A DNA stretch of 14,427 nt from Selenomonadaceae bacterium (GTDB lineage: Bacteria; Bacillota; Negativicutes; Selenomonadales; Selenomonadaceae), in the NCBI GenBank assembly GCA_016280345.1, contig JAEEGN010000012.1, forward strand, positions 1 through 14,427, given 5' to 3'. Position numbers and translations under genes: made by a program. The stretch's first letter is position 1. Each line of letters opens with the position of its first letter. The notes under the pieces were generated by a model that was not told the origin of the DNA, did not search any database, and saw only the letters and a list, made by a program, of their open reading frames with translations. Shown here piece by piece: positions 12,305 to 14,427 of the stretch.

Positions 12305-13722
12305 TGCGGAGCCGCCTGTTTCCTGCGAACCATTTGCGCGATGAGCTCAATGGCGTTGCGGCCCATGTGCAGCTCCCGGGAAACCTCGTCGGCTGACCGG
12401 CCCTGCTCCAGCATTTCCCGCGCCCGACTCGAAGCCGAAGTCCGCGATACCTGCAAGACTTCCGCGACTTGCTGCGACTCGATTGCGTCCTCCTCATCTT
12501 CCTCTGTCCAGACGCTTTCCTCAGCTTGAACCGTATCATCCTCTGCGGCTATTGCGCCTGACGGAGCGGCAATCCCTGCCAGCATCTCCGCTGTCATGGA
12601 TTCCCCGTCCCATGCCTCGTCATCCGCCAGCGGCGGTCCTACCGCCGTCTCCAGCGTCATTGCCTTCTCTTCTTCCCGTGTCGTCTCCGTCATCGGGAAA
12701 AGCGCGGACATAGCGGTGGTATCCGGCCCCATGGAAGCGACCGGCGTTTCGGCAACGGGCAATATCCCCGTTATCCGGCTTTCCACCGCAGTCTCGCCAT
12801 CGCCTGTCGGCGCATACGACGCCGGGTACGACGCGGTCTCATCTGCCTCAGGTTCCGCCGCCGGATACGCCGCAGAGGAAGCCTCATACACAGCAGCGGG
12901 AGCTTCCGGTTCCGGAGTCGCGTATGCCGCCGGAGTTTCCTCATAACCGGGCGAAAACACAGCCGATTCCGCCGTCGTATACGGCGAAGCATCCGGCTCA
13001 TATGCGGGGGATGCAGGCGGATACGCCGGCGCCGCTTCATACGTTTGGGGGGCGAAGTCCTCTGCTCGCTCCGGCGAAGCCGGATATGCGGCGTAAGCGG
13101 CCGGCCCAGGATAAACGGTTTCCGGTTCGTTCCGGTCATCAGCCGCAGTCCAGGTCATTTCCCCTTCCTCGGGATCCAGGGGAAGATCGACAACATCCGC
13201 CACGCTGGGCGCGACCACGACCTCCAGTGAGGGGGCCAGTTCCACCGGCGGCGACGATTGTTCAGCCAAATCCGCCGGTATCGCTTCCGGTTCCGCCCAG
13301 GCAACGGGAGGCTGTCGACGGGAGGGAGCGGCAGTGGGTTGCGTCCGCCGCAATGGAGGTTCCGACAGCTCCTCCGTCGCCATGGAAGCCGCCAACATCT
13401 TCTCGAAACCGTTCCGATAGCGACGCGGCGCTTCTTCCTCGTGCCGCGCCGACGCGTCCTTCATTTCCTCAAGCTGCCGCTCCAGCCGCCGGGCCCGTTT
13501 ATCCGCCTCAGCCACCAGATGTTCCAGATGATCAATCTGCGCCCCCATCCGGCTGATGATTTCATCTGCCGACTGTTCCATTTCCCGGCGCAACCGCCGC
13601 GTGGCTTCCTCCATTTCGTCCGCCGGAGCGCTGGGCTCCCGCCGCTGCCAGATTTGACGGTTCAGGACGACCACGACCAACATGCCCAGAATGATTAAGA
13701 ATCCCAAAACTTCCGTAGTCAT
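12301..13722 (-). CDS. DUF6115-like bitopic membrane protein with coiled coil and Tyr/Pro/Ala-rich middle
   Basis: This protein of about 473 residues has four parts. One N-terminal membrane helix (LGFLIILGMLVVVVLNRQIW) is followed by a Glu/Arg-rich coiled coil (about 35-90, with HLEHLVAEADKRARRLERQL). Next come roughly 300 residues of low complexity rich in Ala, Pro, Glu, Ser and Tyr. The C-terminal helix-turn-helix-like segment (SSRAREMLEQGRSADEVSRE, then GRNAIELIAQMVRR) resembles the end of DUF6115/DUF2802-type proteins that accompany flagellar genes in Firmicutes. The ATG at 13722 is only 1 nt from its GGAGG core, unusually close; TTG codons at 13707 and 13749 are alternatives. Its upstream neighbours are a small hydrophilic protein and a DUF342 gene, a flagellar-type context. 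Cytoplasmic topology after the helix is assumed. Confidence 0.7.
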   Translation of the reverse strand: MTTEVLGFLIILGMLVVVVLNRQIWQRREPSAPADEMEEATRRLRREMEQSADEIISRMGAQIDHLEHLVAEADKRARRLERQLEEMKDASARHEEEAPRRYRNGFEKMLAASMATEELSEPPLRRTQPTAAPSRRQPPVAWAEPEAIPADLAEQSSPPVELAPSLEVVVAPSVADVVDLPLDPEEGEMTWTAADDRNEPETVYPGPAAYAAYPASPERAEDFAPQTYEAAPAYPPASPAYEPDASPYTTAESAVFSPGYEETPAAYATPEPEAPAAVYEASSAAYPAAEPEADETASYPASYAPTGDGETAVESRITGILPVAETPVASMGPDTTAMSALFPMTETTREEEKAMTLETAVGPPLADDEAWDGESMTAEMLAGIAAPSGAIAAEDDTVQAEESVWTEEDEEDAIESQQVAEVLQVSRTSASSRAREMLEQGRSADEVSRELHMGRNAIELIAQMVRRKQAAPH

Positions 13723-13930
13723 CCCTCCTTTCTCAGCCTCGGCCAGCAAACCATGCCGCCGAGTCTTCCGCGACCGCCAGCTTCATAGTATCGCGGATTT
13801 TGATTCTCTCCGTCATCGTTACAAAAAACCTGCCCGGCGGCCGCGCCGCTTCTCTCTGTCACCGAAGCGCCGCAGCGAGCCGGACAGGCTTTCCTTTCTA
13901 TGGCAGCAAAGCCGCCCGATTTCCACCGAT

Positions 13931-14257
13931 CTAAAACGAAATATCGATATTGCGGCCCCGGAGTCCGTCCACCGCGATGCGTTCCTCTTCAGGTCCCTCG
14001 TTTTCCTGGCCACGGCGCCTTCTCTTTCCGGAATAGCCACCCTTGGAACCCTGTCCGTTCGGATCCTCTTTCACCCGTCCGTCCTCCGGCTCCTCCCTGG
14101 CCTGCACCTGCTCCTGCTTCAGCTGGTCCCTAGCCTGCTCCCTCAGCATCGCGAAATCCTGCTGGACATTGGCTTCCTGATTCAGGTTATGCTGCACCTG
14201 ACTGGCTTCCGTAGTCCGCGGAACAACCATCTGCATACTGACCGGGGTGATTTCCAT
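13931..14257 (-). CDS. Small hydrophilic protein of the FapA/flagellar neighbourhood
   Basis: This is a 108-residue, strongly charged protein. It begins MEITPVSMQMVVPRTTEASQ, continues through a Gln-rich helix (QQDFAMLREQARDQLKQEQV) and a Gly/Arg/Lys patch (KGGYSGKRRRRG), and ends LRGRNIDISF. The opening I-x-P-x-x-x-Q-x-x-(I/V)-P-R-T and the ending ID(I) occur, as I recall, in uncharacterised proteins near flagellar or DUF342 genes in Negativicutes and Clostridia. It is probably disordered, with no membrane segment. The ATG at 14257 follows GGGAGGCGG. It starts 25 nt after the DUF342 stop, so one transcript is likely. Function is unknown. Confidence 0.7.
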   Translation of the reverse strand: MEITPVSMQMVVPRTTEASQVQHNLNQEANVQQDFAMLREQARDQLKQEQVQAREEPEDGRVKEDPNGQGSKGGYSGKRRRRGQENEGPEEERIAVDGLRGRNIDISF

Positions 14258-14282
14258 GGCATACCGCCTCCCTTACCACCGC

Positions 14283-14427
14283 TCACTCATAAGGGCTGGT
14301 TCGTACCTCATCGTCTATGACCGAACGCGTGCAGTGCTGCAACTCTTCCTGGACATTCTTGATCACGGAATGGATAACGATCCCCGCCCCCGGGCAAAGC
14401 TTGTCGGATACCCGTACCTTTCCCACC
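14283..14427 (-). CDS. fapA: FapA-like DUF342 protein, C-terminal 47 residues (runs off window)
   Basis: The frame enters at the right edge and stops at TGA 14283-14285. The visible end reads GKVRVSDKLCPGAGIVIHSV, then IKNVQEELQHCTRSVIDDEVR. A (K/R)V-x-V-x-D-x-x-x-P-G-x-x-I-x-I strand pair followed by V-Q-E-E-x-x-x-C-x-x-x-x-D-D-E is the usual end of the right-handed beta-helix of DUF342/FapA proteins, linked to flagellar assembly in some bacteria. Only the tail is present, so the full domain layout cannot be judged. It heads the minus-strand gene group continuing to the DUF6115-like gene. Confidence 0.7.
   Translation of the reverse strand, partial: VGKVRVSDKLCPGAGIVIHSVIKNVQEELQHCTRSVIDDEVRTSPYE

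Noticed and set aside
1..14427. CRISPR array or long tandem repeat
   Set aside because: No regularly spaced repeats were seen by eye on either strand.

Overview
The window looks like the chromosome of an anaerobic, moderately GC-rich Firmicute of the Negativicutes type (Selenomonas-like). I infer this from the NADH-linked [FeFe]-hydrogenase operon, the glycerol-3-phosphate-dehydrogenase-like/FAD oxidoreductase/DUF1667 trio, a DUF342 (FapA)-type gene next to a DUF6115-like membrane protein, and strong Shine-Dalgarno sites. No 16S rRNA or species marker is present, so placement below phylum is a guess.

Region 1 (about 1-3,600, nearly all minus strand, patchily AT-rich) is a graveyard of mobile DNA. 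Reading down the minus strand from the right: an hsdM start cut after about 63 codons; the C-terminal tail of a phage minor-head protein carrying a BECR-like nuclease domain; a small cysteine-rich protein and a terminator; a second, different BECR-like nuclease ORF; a CPCC cysteine-rich protein; a broken YjcQ-family gene and a terminator; a Gp138-type baseplate gene with an ATA in place of its start and an internal TAG; a CdiA tRNase-like toxin domain broken by several frameshifts and followed by a terminator; and the promoter and first codons of an IS transposase running off the left edge. Three unrelated toxin domains within 3 kb, each beside a small gene or terminator, is the most interesting pattern in the window.

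Region 2 (3,600-4,063) has no gene I can defend. It holds a plus-strand intrinsic terminator, a short dyad and an extended -10 promoter leading into the next operon.

Region 3 (4,064-7,639, plus strand) is a tight three-gene operon for an NADH-dependent [FeFe]-hydrogenase: HydC (NuoE-like), a compact HydB (NuoF-like) and HydA with a complete H-cluster ligand set, closed by an 18-bp perfect terminator. It would pass electrons from NADH through FMN and Fe-S clusters to protons, with or without ferredoxin as second donor.

Region 4 (7,746-11,905, minus strand) holds an unknown 149-residue protein, a small membrane protein, and a translationally coupled operon of a GlpA-like FAD dehydrogenase, an FAD/NAD(P) oxidoreductase and a DUF1667 protein with four cysteines, with a plausible promoter upstream.

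Region 5 (12,047-14,427, minus strand) contains the 3' end of a FapA/DUF342 gene, a small hydrophilic protein, a DUF6115-like bitopic membrane protein with a Tyr/Pro/Ala-rich middle, then tRNA-Pro(UGG) and tRNA-Arg(UCU) driven by a consensus promoter that overlaps the stop codon of the DUF6115-like gene, and a terminator.
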